A stretch of DNA of 64,000 nucleotides, taken from contig OY540821.1 of NCBI GenBank assembly GCA_961205875.1, forward strand, positions 17,360,001 through 17,424,000, written 5' to 3'. The translations under genes were made by a program, and so were the position numbers. Position 1 is the stretch's first letter, and the number at the start of each line of letters is the position of its first letter. A model generated the notes under the pieces. That model was not told where the DNA came from. It searched no databases and worked only from the letters and a program-made list of their open reading frames with translations. This document shows, piece by piece, positions 49,351 to 59,882 of this stretch. The stretch is from Sialis fuliginosa (lineage: Eukaryota; Arthropoda; Insecta; Megaloptera; Sialidae).

Positions 49351-49724
49351 ATAAAAGTTAGCAAAAGAATGACAGTAATGAACATATAAAAAAAAGACGT
49401 GTTTCAATTTACCTTAAAAATCAACAGAAATACGCCATAAGAAATAAAAAAATAAAAATAAACATCCATAAATCTATGTAGTTTCGTAGCAGATTGTAGT
49501 ACAAATACTTATATACACATGGGAGCTATAGTTCACGAGAAATTAAAGACCTCAAATAGTAGGGTCATAAATTTCGTAATATCAGCAAATATCTGACACA
49601 TTTTTCGTATACAGTTTTTCACACACGGAAGCGAGTGTATTGTCACGTTTTCCAAACATAAACTTATTAGAAGATATGACAGAAGCACGCCAATATTGAT
49701 TTCTAACTACAAATATCTACTTTA

Positions 49725-50099
49725 CAGTGTATTCCAAGTTGATTAAGACATAGGAAATTTAATATGGAGACAATTACAAATGTTGTAGTAACCTTTGGTC
49801 AAATTTAACGATGTGTGATTGGTGCATTTTGAAATTCCGCCTCGAAACTAACTGAAAAATTTTAAATTAATCAACAGTATTTTGTTCTCAACTTTAATTT
49901 CATTAATTTAAGCATCCTAGATGAAATTATAACAATATTTTTTGGCAGATATAAATTTGGAAACAAAATACTAATGACTATTTTATTTATTTCAAAATGC
50001 ACCAATCACACATCGTTAAATTTGACCAAAGGCTACTACAACACTTCTAATTGCCCCCATGTTAAATTTCCTATGTCTTAATCAACTTGGAATACACTG
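49725..50099. mobile_element. MITE-B copy 5, full length (375 bp)
   Basis: Reference copy. CAGTGTATTCCAAGTTGATT and its exact inverse, TA on both sides. Arms of 150 bp or more with TTTGGTCAAATTTAACGATG and inverse; the central AT-rich part is GATGAAATTATAACAATATT. Confidence 0.92.
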
Positions 50100-50156
50100 T
50101 ATATAGACAATTACATTTATAAGATAAAAAATAACATGACTACATAAAATTTCAAT

Positions 50157-50330
50157 TGAATCGAAGATACGAGAAGCTTTGTGATCGTTTAAGAATGAAT
50201 CAAAAAAATTGATTTCAAAATTTTAAATTGATCTTGTTTCAGGTCAAGATAAATACTTTTCGTTCCGTGTCTGTCTGTCTGTGTGTCTGTCTCCTGAATC
50301 CTTGTCACACGCTGTCTGGCTTGAGGAAAA
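50157..50330 (-). mobile_element. Family E end fragment
   Basis: GAAGATACGAGAAGCTTTGT to CTTTTCGTTCCGTGTCTGTC, then CTGAATCCTTGTCAC. Confidence 0.75.
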
Positions 50331-50500
50331 TCATCAAAATAGTAAGTAGGTGGCGCTGGAGTCGAAATATTTATGAAAATATGTACTTAAGGTCGGATTT
50401 TTAAACAAATTATTTTTAGGCAGAACAACTTTTGCCAGGTCAGCTTTAACAACAATTACAACCCTTCATACGTGATAGGGGGTGAAATATAAACTCTCGA

Positions 50501-50865
50501 ATTATAACCTTTTATTTTGTTTATGTATTTTCTCCAGTAATGGATAAAGTAAAACCAGTAATGAGCACGCAGTGATGGACACTTACTAATGATAAGTACT
50601 ACGACACAAAAGATATAATAGAAAGAATCGTCAAATTTGAAACAATGTAAAGCAGTTGCTATGATAATATAATAATTAATAATTAGTTTAAATGTCCACC
50701 ATTTTGACACCTATTGGCCGATTGTGATCAAATCACGCTGTAAGACAGTTAAATGTATATAGATTAATATTCAGAAAAGGCAGTAACCAAATATCAACAC
50801 ATATTTCTAATTCAGTACATTTAATTAAAAAACTGGGGTCATATCCAAGACTGGTGCCAGTACCT
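50501..50865 (-). mobile_element. MITE-A copy 13
   Basis: Starts mid-element at ATAACCTTTTATTTTG. The far end is CTGGTGCCAGTACCT before TA. Confidence 0.88.
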
Positions 50866-51331
50866 TAGATTTTTTTATGAACACAACGAAAAGTTTTGCA
50901 AATCGTTCTTCAATAACTAAATTTGAATTATTCATAAATAAAATTTTCAAAATTGGAAGCTTCAAACAAAAACACCCATAATGAATCAGATAATTAATTA
51001 ATAAATGATATTATCTCTTCAGAGCAAATTAAATAATAACAACACCGTAAACCAACCCCCCCCCCCACCGTTCTAAATTAGTGAAATATTCCAACATAAC
51101 AGAAACATAAATTTCAAAGTTCGAAGCTCCGGTTGAAAAGCTTATATCCGGCACTGCGCCGTAGTTTTCCGGTGATACTTCTTCTTTGCAAGATTATTTA
51201 TGAGAGGGTTCTTCATGTTTATGCTTGTTTTAACTCAAGACCCCAATCTACCCCCATCCCCTCGTCTCAAAAAACTCCCTCGCACGCACTGTGTATTTAT
51301 ATATGTCTACATTCGTATGTATTTATGTATA
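50866..51331. other. Unassigned sequence
   Basis: A C run at about 51057. A 73-codon frame at 51133 shows no motif. Confidence 0.35.
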
Positions 51332-51571
51332 AGGTAAATGCACCAAATTTGTAATTCTCATGAACTCATGTTACTAATAAAACAAGTAACTCTTTATTTA
51401 ATCAATTTAATTACCAAAGTCTGTTTTTTTAAATTAAAGCCTTTTATTTTATTTATGTTTTTTCCCCAGTAATGGATAAAGTAAAACCAGTAATGAGCAC
51501 GCAGTTATGGATACTTGCTAATAATAAGTACTACGACACAAAAGATATAAAAGAAAGAATCATCAATAATA

Positions 51572-52034
51572 CAGTGTAACCTTAATATAACGAGCCTCAA
51601 TATAACGATTTCCTCGATTTAACAAATTTTTCGAAATCCCCTAGAACTGCCCGTAAGAGCTAATGCAAAATATACCTTTATATTACGAATACATTTGTCA
51701 ACAACCTCTTTATAACGAATTTTTCGACAGGTTCAGACACGTTAAATTTTTCGTAGGACAATCATTATTGTTTTTTTGCTGTTTGTCACTGTTGCTAGTT
51801 TTTAAGTTGCAATGGCTGAAAAACAAAAAAAGGTGTTCCTTAAACGTCGCAAAGAAACGAGAAATCATTAAGTTTGTAGACGAGAATCCTACAACGAAAA
51901 AAATAGACATTACCTTGTTATAACGAATTGTAGACCAACCTAATCTTTATATAACAAACCTCACTGTAACAAATTACTTGGTATAACGAATATTTTCTAC
52001 TTCCCTTCAGTTTTATTACATCGAGGTTGCACTG
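51572..52034 (+). mobile_element. Pogo/Tigger-type non-autonomous element, 463 bp
   Basis: Starts CAGTGTAACCTTAATATAAC and ends with the inverse of CAGTGCAACCTCGATGTA; TA duplicated on both sides. TATAACGA-type motifs repeat near both ends. The CAGTG-AACCTC-TATAACG terminus is the known pogo/Tigger pattern. Confidence 0.88.
51812..51923 (+). pseudogene. Pogo transposase N-terminal fragment (CENP-B-type HTH), broken
   Basis: An ATG at 51812 opens MAEKQKK. In another frame from 51852 the DNA reads KKREIIKFVDENPTTKKIDI, which matches the start of the CENP-B/pogo N-terminal helix-turn-helix domain. A frameshift separates the two, and the sequence ends soon after in the element terminus. It is the relic left by internal deletion of an autonomous pogo element. 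Confidence 0.75.
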
Positions 52035-52252
52035 TATAATAATTAATAAATAAATTATACTAATAATTAGTTGAAATGTCCACCATTTTGACACCTATTG
52101 GCCTCATGTGATCAAATCACGCTGTAAGACAGTTAAATGTATATAGATTAATATTCAGAAATGGTAGTAATCAAATATCAACACATAATTCAGTACATTG
52201 AATTAAAAAATAACCATTACTGGGGTCATATCCAAGACTGGTGCCACTACCT

Positions 52253-52719
52253 TATATATAAATATGTGTGTGTTTGAAGAGAGAGAGAGAGGGGGGGGGG
52301 GGGAGAGTGAAATTACCACAGAGTACAATTTTGCTGTTTATTTGCTTACCGTTTGTGTTTATGTATAATCGAAAATATCGCATAATTTGACTTTTGTATT
52401 TTAAACAAACATTTGTTTATTGAATGTATGTTTTTTTTCTAGAATTTCAAAACTAAAGAAGAATACGACAATATTCTGTAAGAAGAGTCCTCGAATATTT
52501 TTTTTTTGTTTGGAATTTCTTTGTGTTTTAAGAGGAATGTTTTTTTATGAATTTTTTTTTTTTTTGTTATATAGAAATAAATGTTATTTCAAATACTAGA
52601 ATAATCTGTGATTCGAAAGCTTCCTATTACTTTTTCTTTAATACATTTTCTGACGTTTACACAATTATTTTTATATTTTTAACGTCACTACTATTATGTA
52701 TATTTAAAAAATACCTATA
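52253..52719. other. Microsatellite and hammerhead-like motif copy 3
   Basis: A GA/G tract at 52279-52306. At 52597-52617 a degenerate core is followed by AATCTGTGATTCGAAAG and, further on, TTTCTGACGTTTACACAATT, matching copies 1 and 2. Confidence 0.5.
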
Positions 52720-53128
52720 GAGTGTATTCCAAGTTGATTAAGGCATAGGAAATTTAACATGGGGGCAATTAGAAGTGTTGTAGTAACCTTTGGTCAAATT
52801 TAACAATATGTGATTGGTGCATTTTGAAATGCCGATACAAAATTTAATAAAATAGTAATTAGTATTTTGTTTTCAAATTTATATCTGCCAAAAAATATTA
52901 TTATAATTTTATCTAGGATGCTTACTTTAATTTCAATAATGTATTTTATTCTTTGTTAAAGTTGAAAACAAAATACTGTTGATTAATTTAAAATTTATCA
53001 GTTAGTTTAGAGGCAGTATTTCAAAATGCACCAATCACACATCGTTAAATTTGACCAAAGGTTACTACAACATTTCTAATTGTCTCCATGTTAAATTTCC
53101 TATGTCTTAATCAACTTGGAATACACTG
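52720..53128. mobile_element. MITE-B copy 6
   Basis: GAGTGTATTCCAAGTTGATT (first base changed) to the intact inverse end before TA. A short extra insert lies in the centre (ATTTTATTCTTTGTTAAAG). Confidence 0.9.
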
Positions 53129-54200
53129 TATATACATATATATTCTACGACAGCAAAAATGCATTTGACAGTTTACATATTTAATACAAAAATATCCTTG
53201 TCAAAATGATACCTGCCAATTTTCATATAATTATTTTTGAAATGATGCGTAATAGAAAAAATGCTTTAGAAGAATTTCTTGTCATACCAGAAAATAATTT
53301 TCTTATTAATTTCCAACTGGAATTGTAATCGTCCCGAAAATAAAAATAAGAAATTTCAATATATTTGTATGTTTCAAGGGCACTATAGTATATCTACACT
53401 ATTTTCAGAAAGATTTATATGCGTGTCAATTTTTTACATGCACAAAATCACGCAAATAAAAAATGCTATTGACTTTGTTGGGGTGTCAATAGAACCATCT
53501 TGACGTGAATATAATCTGAAAGAAAGTATTTTTCGAAATTCAACCCCTACAGAGGTAAAAAGGGGTGTAGGTTTTTTTTGATCGGATTTACTTAGCATAA
53601 ATATTCTACATACAAATAATGAAACATGTATTTCAGTTTTTTTTGTAATACGTGCCTAAAAAACAGTCATTGAAGGGGTGAGTTTTAATTCTAACCAATT
53701 CCATTAAAAAATTTTATATACATATTAAAAAAATATGCACATAAACTATATGGATTCAGTATTCAAGTATTTATAATCACACCGTGTTGGGAAAATTGGT
53801 TGTGTGGACCTAAAAGGTCTCACCCCAAACCAATTCATGTTTTAATTATTTTTTATTTTACGGTTACATTAAGTTGAATTTTTCAAACCCGGAGAAATTA
53901 TAATATTGAAAACCTGAAGACCTGGTCACCCTATTATTCTCTTGAATTAAATTTTTTTCGACAGAAATTCTAAATCCACACAAATAAATAAATTCGTAAT
54001 TTAATTTTAAAAACAACAAAAAAACTGCCCCCCTCCTGGATTAAAACCATTTCTACGCAAAATCTTAATCCACATATGTACATACAAATAAATAAAATCG
54101 TAATTTAATTTTTTTTAAATTAAAAAAAACTCCCCCCCCCTCTTTATTTTCTACACAAAATCTATAAAATAAACAAACAAACAACAAAGAAAACACTAAC
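53129..54200. other. Unassigned AT-rich intron sequence
   Basis: C runs at about 54010 and 54135. No repeat family or exon recognised. A 74-codon frame at 53279 has no domain. Confidence 0.4.
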
Positions 54201-54284
54201 CGCTCTGGCATTGACAGGTCCTGAGACGATAAACGCTACGGCCAACAATACGCCGAACATGCCGGCAATTCGGGCACGTCGCAT
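54201..54284 (-). CDS. Exon 1 (signal peptide) of the C-type lectin-like gene
   Basis: Exactly 28 codons run from an ATG with A at -3 to a GTTAGTG splice donor, ending in phase 0. The peptide begins MRRARIAG, continues with the hydrophobic core MFGVLLAVAFIVSG, and ends PVNARA. This is the n-, h- and c-region layout of a signal peptide, with cleavage likely after NA or RA. The frame stays open upstream without another ATG up to a TA microsatellite, so this ATG is the natural start. Joining to exon 2 needs no frame change and puts the lectin domain right after the cleavage site, as in a small secreted lectin. The pairing across 28 kb is inferred from phase and logic, not from a transcript; an intermediate small exon cannot be excluded. 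Confidence 0.7.
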
Positions 54285-54327
54285 CGTAGCAAAGGCTCCA
54301 AACTGGCCACACGACACTACTAAATCA

Positions 54328-54344
54328 CCCAGTCTGATATATAA

Positions 54345-54380
<36 letters not shown>
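54328..54380 (-). promoter_or_regulatory. Possible core promoter using the TA repeat as TATA region
   Basis: On the minus strand a TA microsatellite is followed by TATAATATATTTATATATC and AGACTG. TCAGAC resembles an arthropod initiator, with A at 54335. This would give a 51-base 5' leader and a TATA-like segment about 30 bases upstream. Another initiator-like TCAGTC lies at 54436-54441 in the GC-rich block upstream, so the true start is undecided. Confidence 0.25.
54346..54376. repeat. TA dinucleotide microsatellite
   Basis: An uninterrupted TA tract directly upstream of the signal-peptide exon, so its length could be polymorphic and could affect transcription. Confidence 0.9.
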
Positions 54381-54382
<2 letters not shown>

Positions 54383-54837
54383 CACACGACAGAATATTTA
54401 CGCGAGCTGGCGATCACTGTGCTGGCTCTGTAGCGACTGATCTATCAGCGCGCGTGGTGAGTTCTGTGCATGCTGCGATGTGCTGGTGGGGGGGAGTAAG
54501 GAGGGGGATGAAGGAGGGGAGGGTGCATGCGCAGTAGGGGCTACAGAGTTCAGGGTGGGATTGATGGTTTGACCTGTTTGTTTTTTGGTCTACAACTGGT
54601 GTTGGCTTTCTACTTAAGTGGTAAAGTTGTGATGATTTTTGTCTGGGATGGGGGGGGGGGTGTAGCTTGTACGGTTTATAATTATCAGGGTGTCCACTGG
54701 TTTTTGGAAATAAAATTCCCTTACTTTTCCCTGAACACAGATTCAAAAAAGAATGTGCAGAAATAATATTTTTTTTGGTCATAACTTGAAACTTTTACAC
54801 TTGTTACTTACTTTCAATTTAATGACTTTCTAAAAAA
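54381..54837. other. Upstream flank of the lectin gene
   Basis: Positions 54381-54540 are GC-rich and may hold promoter elements. Around 54690-54735 a stretch ending TTCCCTTACTTTTCCCTGA resembles a widespread animal repeat that advertises a frame but no conserved protein. A poly-G run lies near 54650. A 122-codon minus-strand frame here has no recognisable motif. Confidence 0.4.
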
Positions 54838-55325
54838 ACATCTGCCAAGTAAATGCACAGTGCTTCCTCGTGCTAAATTCACCAAAGGTAGTTAATTATT
54901 CAACAATTTAAATAAAAACCGATAGTGTTTATATAAATTGCCTGGAATTGGTTAACCATTTAATTTTTATACACCTGATTATTTTTTCATAATTTTTAAT
55001 TTTTTGGAAATTTCAATCTAAATCTAAATTTATGCAAATGTCAAAATGACATTTAAAACGTCAAAATGACATTTAATACTTTATATCCAAGCAATATCAA
55101 TTAAGAAAAACAAAACACGAATTTTTAAAATAAATTGAGATAAATCTTTGTAAGGGAATATTTTACAACAAATGTTGTAGACCCATATTATAGGAAATTT
55201 AATGCTCTACATAAAATATTCTATAAAATTTTCACGTAACGTGTCGTTCTTGAGATATCTTGAAAAAATAACTATTTTGGCATGTCACCCCTCTCCCTTA
55301 CACACGATTTTGAAATGGGACTAGG
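54838..55325 (+). mobile_element. Family E, left and central part
   Basis: ACATCTGCCAAGTAAATGCA, AGTGCTTCCTCGTGCTAAAT, a short AAATGACATTTAA repeat, TTGAGATAAATCTTTGTAAG and CACACGATTTTGAAATGGGA. It runs straight into the 161-bp array. Confidence 0.82.
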
Positions 55326-55334
55326 ATAGGAGCT

Positions 55335-55727
55335 ATATTTAAAAGCTGAGATATTAACTATTCAACTTATTTGTTAATTTATCAATTTTAATTTCTTAAT
55401 AATAGCCGAAGGCGCACTCGAAGGTCTTCGGGCATTAGATAGTCTTTAAGATAATGGTGTAAGCTATATTTAAAAAAAAAACTGGAGTTTCCTCGATCGC
55501 CCCAAGCTGACATATTAACTATTCAACTTATTTGTTAAATTTTCAATTTAAATTTCTTAATAATAGCCGAAGGCGGTTACGAAGGTCTTCGGGCATTAGA
55601 TAGTCTTTAAGATAATGGTGTAAGCTATATTTAAAAAAAAATTGGAGTCTCCTCGATCGCGCCAAGCTGACATATTAACTATTCAACTTATTTGTTAAAT
55701 TTTCAATTTAAATTTCTTAATAATAGC
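55335..55727 (-). repeat. 161-bp tandem array, inverse, about 2.4 units
   Basis: AATAGCCG recurs at 55401, 55562 and 55722. Same unit as 2546-3312 (CGAAGGTCTTCGGGCATTAG, ATAATGGTGTAAGCTATATT). The array stops at AATAGCC, where a MITE-A fragment (AACATGAGTTCATGAGAATT, 55730-55757) begins. Confidence 0.9.
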
Positions 55728-55757
55728 CGTAACATGAGTTCATGAGAATTAAAAAAA

Positions 55758-56221
55758 AGTAATCCAAGACAGCGAGTTTCTTGTTCACTTTTGTTTTATG
55801 TGAACATAAACAAAGGCGAGCAAAAAACACGTTGTCCTAAATATAAAACACTGGGCGTTAACGGGTTAAACTTTGATAATGTATTCCCTGACGAAGCCTG
55901 CAATATTCAGCATTATTGACACTATATTACAGCATATAATGAACAGTAAATAATATATTACATATACACAGCATTACAATTATATCGAATGTATTATTGA
56001 ACTAGTTGATTGGAGCGAATGCGTCCAAACAATCACTAATTTGGGCGTAATTATATTTAAATACCCCATACCCGGATTTATTTGTCGAACAACTTTTACG
56101 TAAGTTTATTATTCTGTATGAACATAATTGAAACGTTAAATTCTGAGTTCTTTACCTCTTTATTTGTCAGTGTTTCTCAATTAGTGTTTTTACTATATTA
56201 CAATATTATCGTTAATATATA
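55758..56221. other. Unassigned AT-rich sequence
   Basis: Nothing recognised. Confidence 0.35.
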
Positions 56222-56615
56222 CAGTGTGTATTCCAAGTTGATTAAGACATAGGAAATTTAACATGGAGACAATTAGAAATGTTGTAGTAACCTTTGGTCA
56301 AATTTAACGATGTGTGATTGGTGCATTTTGAAATGCCGCCTCGAAACTAACTGATAAATTTTAAATTAATCAACAGTATTTTGTTCTCAACTTTAATTTC
56401 ATTAATTTAAGCATCCTAGATAAAATTATAATAATATTTTTTGACAGATATAAATTTGAAAACAAAATAACTACTGATGACTATTTTATTAAATTTTGTG
56501 GCGGCATTTCAAAATGCACCAATCACACATCGTTAAATTTGACCAAAGGTTACTACAACATTTCTAATTGCCCCCATGTTAAATTTCCTATGTCTTATTC
56601 AACTTGGAATACACT
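56222..56615. mobile_element. MITE-B copy 7
   Basis: CAGTGTGTATTCCAAGTTG (a GT duplicated) to TTGGAATACACTG, TA both sides. Confidence 0.9.
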
Positions 56616-56619
56616 GTAT

Positions 56620-56945
56620 AAAGCTCAACGTCTGTCTGTGTTTTTTTTAATCCATATGTAGATATATTCTCTGGCCAGGTTATAGGATATATTTTGTTAC
56701 GTTAAGTAAAATAAGGAATAAGCAGTGACGATAATAGTAAATCAAGTCGGAAAAATGTTTGTCGCCAGTTTAAACCGTTAAATATTGAACAAAAGAATGT
56801 TGTAAAGAATTGTGTAGAACCAAAAGTCCGCGACACCATATGCCTAACTTTTATATTTAAACCACAATGACTGCTTTTATGTTACAAAGAAAATTAGGGT
56901 TCTGTTTACGTGGACTTATGACCTGCAAAATAAATGATTTCATCG
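56620..56945 (-). repeat. Family W, copy 2
   Basis: Inverse of 26775-27120; TATAGGATATATTTTGTTAC, GACGATAATAGTAAATCAAG and ACGTGGACTTATGACCTGC. Confidence 0.75.
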
Positions 56946-57510
56946 TCATAAGTACTTACTGTAGATATAATTAAAATTGTTTCGCGATTCTGAAAATGTT
57001 AAATACCACTGGATATATCAATAAGAAATTCATTGTCTTGTAGAAAAATTACGTAGATATCTATGCATGAATGACTACAGACAGGGTAAAGTCGGGGCTG
57101 TTTGGTAACTTTTCCTACTTCACGATAAACTTTTCAAAGAGATTACGATATTTTTTCTTGGATAGTCTAACAGTGTTAGTATTTACTTCGTAGGAAACTT
57201 TTTCAATGCTTAATAGTGCAAAGAATCAGAAGATTTGTATTCAATATATATAGAAAATTCTTATATTTGTAGTCAAAGTTGCATTAGATATTTAAGGGGT
57301 TTTTTACAATTTTTTTATTGGCTTAAATGATGTATAAACATCTTAAAAATGATATTCAAAAGGAATTATAAACACTTAAGTCAGATCGACTTAAAATTTT
57401 AACTGTAACTTCTTTGATAGATTTTATATCGAAAGATTTTTACGATTGATTAAAAATTAGGGTTTTAATAAACAATTTAATGTGGAACTACGAATTTGAT
57501 ATTAATTTCA
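56946..57510. other. Unassigned sequence
   Basis: GACAGGGTAAAGTCGGGGCT at 57081 looks repeat-derived; no partner end found. Confidence 0.3.
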
Positions 57511-57518
57511 ACTTGATA

Positions 57519-57910
57519 CAGTGGCGTAGATAGGAGGGGGCATCAAGGGGATCAATCCCCCCCATGAGACTACTTCATGAGAAAACTCAAAGGCATTTTT
57601 TTAAACTCTTCTAGTATGAACAAAATCAACTTTTTTTAAAAGTACGAAAAGAGTCTAATAGAATTTTATTTTCAGCTTTTTAGTCGGTTTTAAAAAGGCA
57701 AATTAATTTATTTAAACGTTTTTTTTTTATATTTTTTATTATACATACATGAAATGTACTGTATAATAAAGTATAGTAATGATGAAAAAAATCGAACTCG
57801 AAATTTTAACGGAATTACACGTATTGAGGGTCCCTGAACCAAAAATATGAGATTAAATACTAAGTCATGCCCCCCCCCCCCCCCACCGCAAAAAGCTATC
57901 TACGCCACCG
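57519..57910. mobile_element. hAT-type MITE, 392 bp
   Basis: Ends CAGTGGCGTAGATAG and CTATCTACGCCACCG, flanked by the exact 8-bp duplication ACTTGATA (57511-57518 and 57911-57918). A C run of about 15 lies near the right end. Eight-base duplications and CAGTGGCG ends fit hAT. Confidence 0.93.
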
Positions 57911-57918
57911 ACTTGATA

Positions 57919-58594
57919 CCTGAGAAAAGCAGTCTTCACGGACAGACAGATGTACAGAACCCTAAAAATGTATAAACATACTAGGAATTTTTATACGATT
58001 TGTACGCTTTATCGAAGTTCCACTGTAACTATATTGATATGAACATCAGTATTAGGTATATTTGAACGAAAAAGTAAATATTTAATATTCGTAAAAGAAA
58101 AACAAACAAAATAATTTATATTTTTAATCTTTCAAATTCACTCCGAGATTTTCTTTTAAAATGTAATATTTACTTGAAAATATCTTTAAAAAGAATGGAG
58201 GCAGGAACTTTTATATAAAAAAATCTTTACGATTTAAGTTCATATGAAGTAATAAACTTTTTCATATTTCGTCCGCCTACAAAAATACTTCTAACGCGTT
58301 TACAACGAATATAAAAAATATATATATGTATTTTTCTCTCTTCCCGTAAATTAGTTTATACATATTAAGAAAAAAAAAACGCCAGTTTATCTTTTTAGGA
58401 GAAAATTAAAAAAGACATGAATTTTTATGTTCCTTAATTTAATTACACATTTTTCTTTCTGTCATTTTACTTGCGAGGATTAAAAATATTTGTCAAGTGC
58501 GAGCACACTGGTGTTCCGTATCGTCTGGTTTTTCAATTTATTTGATATATTTTTTTCGAAATCCGGATTTTAATGGAATTATCCATTTTGACAT
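57919..58594. other. Unassigned AT-rich sequence
   Basis: Nothing recognised. Confidence 0.35.
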
Positions 58595-59100
58595 ATTTTC
58601 TCAATGATGTCTGTGTGTCGGTCTGTCTGTAAGCGCTGTAACTCAAATACGACAAATCGTAAAAGTGCGAAATTTTATATCTAAGATTAATTTTTGTCTG
58701 GGAAGAAAACGTGCTATTTTTGAAAACGATCTTTCAACGTCGATTTTGGAATTTTTCGAATCACTTTGAAACAGTGCGAAATAGAGAAAAATGGTCAAGT
58801 TAAAAATTAAAGTTATGTTCTATTCATTTTTTGGAAAAAAACAAATTTTTTAAAGAACATTTTTTTAATATAATTCAAATGGTTCATAACAGAGGAGAAA
58901 TATCTACCACGAGTTTCATGGGACTTTCTTATACGTATTACAGAGATTGAACAGTGTGCGTGTTTGCCATAGGTACCATCGGACTTTCTTATACGTAATA
59001 CTGAGAGTGAACAGAATGAGTGAATCTAAATAATTATTTAGAAAAAAATCTTTCTGACTAAATCATAAACGATGGAAAAAATGTATAGGGGATAAACATT
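58595..59100 (+). mobile_element. Family F, copy 3 (longest)
   Basis: GATGTCTGTGTGTCGGTCTG, TGTAAGCGCTGTAACTCAAA, TTTTTGTCTGGGAAGAAAAC, CAAATGGTTCATAACAGAGG and the paired GGACTTTCTTATACGTA modules. Confidence 0.75.
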
Positions 59101-59607
59101 TTTCTTATTTCAAAAATAGTTCGAAAATTCAAAAATTGACAAGAATAAGTATCCCAAGCCCATCTCACGACCACCCTAATATGTATATTTCATATACATC
59201 AAAAAAAAAGTAAATTGACTAAAACTCAAAAAACTATTGACTACCGCTACAATACTTAACACGGCAACTACATATCGATTCTCTGTCTATAACAATAGAG
59301 GTGGTGACCCACGGTAAGGAATATGAACAGACAGACACACACACACACACGCACACGCACTCAAAACACACATAAACGTGATGTCATATACATATATATA
59401 CTATACTAGTAGCGAGAGATACATTAACGGTTCAGTGGTGCCACCTGGCGTTGTCACGTAGAAATAACGGCCGGTGTTCACATGCGTCATATCCCGACTA
59501 CGTGCTGCGCCAGCAGTAGCCAACATTTATGCGTGAGGATGCCAAAGCAGCTACGTTTCAAAAATGGGAATAATATAAATGTAATATGACAAAAACTATG
59601 GTTATGA
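59101..59607. other. Unique sequence with CA microsatellite
   Basis: CA tract at 59335-59362. The stretch 59420-59560 is GC-richer and single-copy in the window. No frame or domain seen. Confidence 0.35.
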
Positions 59608-59745
59608 TTTATCAAATACAGAGTTTAGACTTGCACGTGTTTCAATAGCAATGCTATCATCATCAGAGTCCTAAAGGCACTAACTTCAGTTAGTTATTGA
59701 AACACGTGTAAGTCTAAACTCTTAGGGTATATGTATTTGATAAAT
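59608..59745. repeat. Imperfect hairpin, 138 bp
   Basis: ATTTATCAAATAC (59608) pairs with 59733-59745, and GAGTTTAGACTTGCACGTGT (59621) with 59697-59721. ATCATCATCAGAGTCC and CTAACTTCAGTTAG lie in the loop. No target duplication identified. Confidence 0.7.
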
Positions 59746-59795
59746 GTAATGATAAAATCAAGGTGCTTTGAAATATCGAGAGAAGAACTGTATTA

Positions 59796-59882
59796 AGGCC
59801 TCTTTACACGACCCAATCTGCAGGGCCGATTTGTCGGGTGGTAGAGTTGGGGTACTGCAGATTGGGTAGTGTTTACACGCCT
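59796..59882. mobile_element. PIF/Harbinger-like MITE, 87 bp
   Basis: AGGCCTCTTTACACGACCCA and the inverse of AGGCGTGTAAACACTACCCA, TTA on both sides. Sister of 15135-15222. Confidence 0.82.

Larger units (their letters stand above)
51332..52252 (-). mobile_element. MITE-A copy 14, split by a pogo-type element
   Basis: Parts 51332-51571 and 52035-52252 are collinear MITE-A halves, with ends AGGTAAATGCACCA and CTGGTGCCACTACCT against TA. The insertion lies in the AT-rich centre. Confidence 0.9.
26058..54200 (-). other. Intron 1 of the lectin-like gene (28,143 bp)
   Basis: Bounded by a GTTAGTG donor and a TTACAG acceptor on the minus strand. It is filled by transposon relics and tandem arrays listed separately. 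No convincing extra exon of this gene was found inside it. Confidence 0.6.

Noticed and set aside
54211-54537. 108-codon plus-strand frame over the signal-peptide exon
   Set aside because: Antisense shadow of exon 1, continuing through the TA microsatellite.
54414-54782. 122-codon minus-strand frame upstream of exon 1
   Set aside because: Proline/histidine-rich without any recognisable motif; it spans G runs and a repeat-like segment, in a GC-richer zone where long frames arise by chance.
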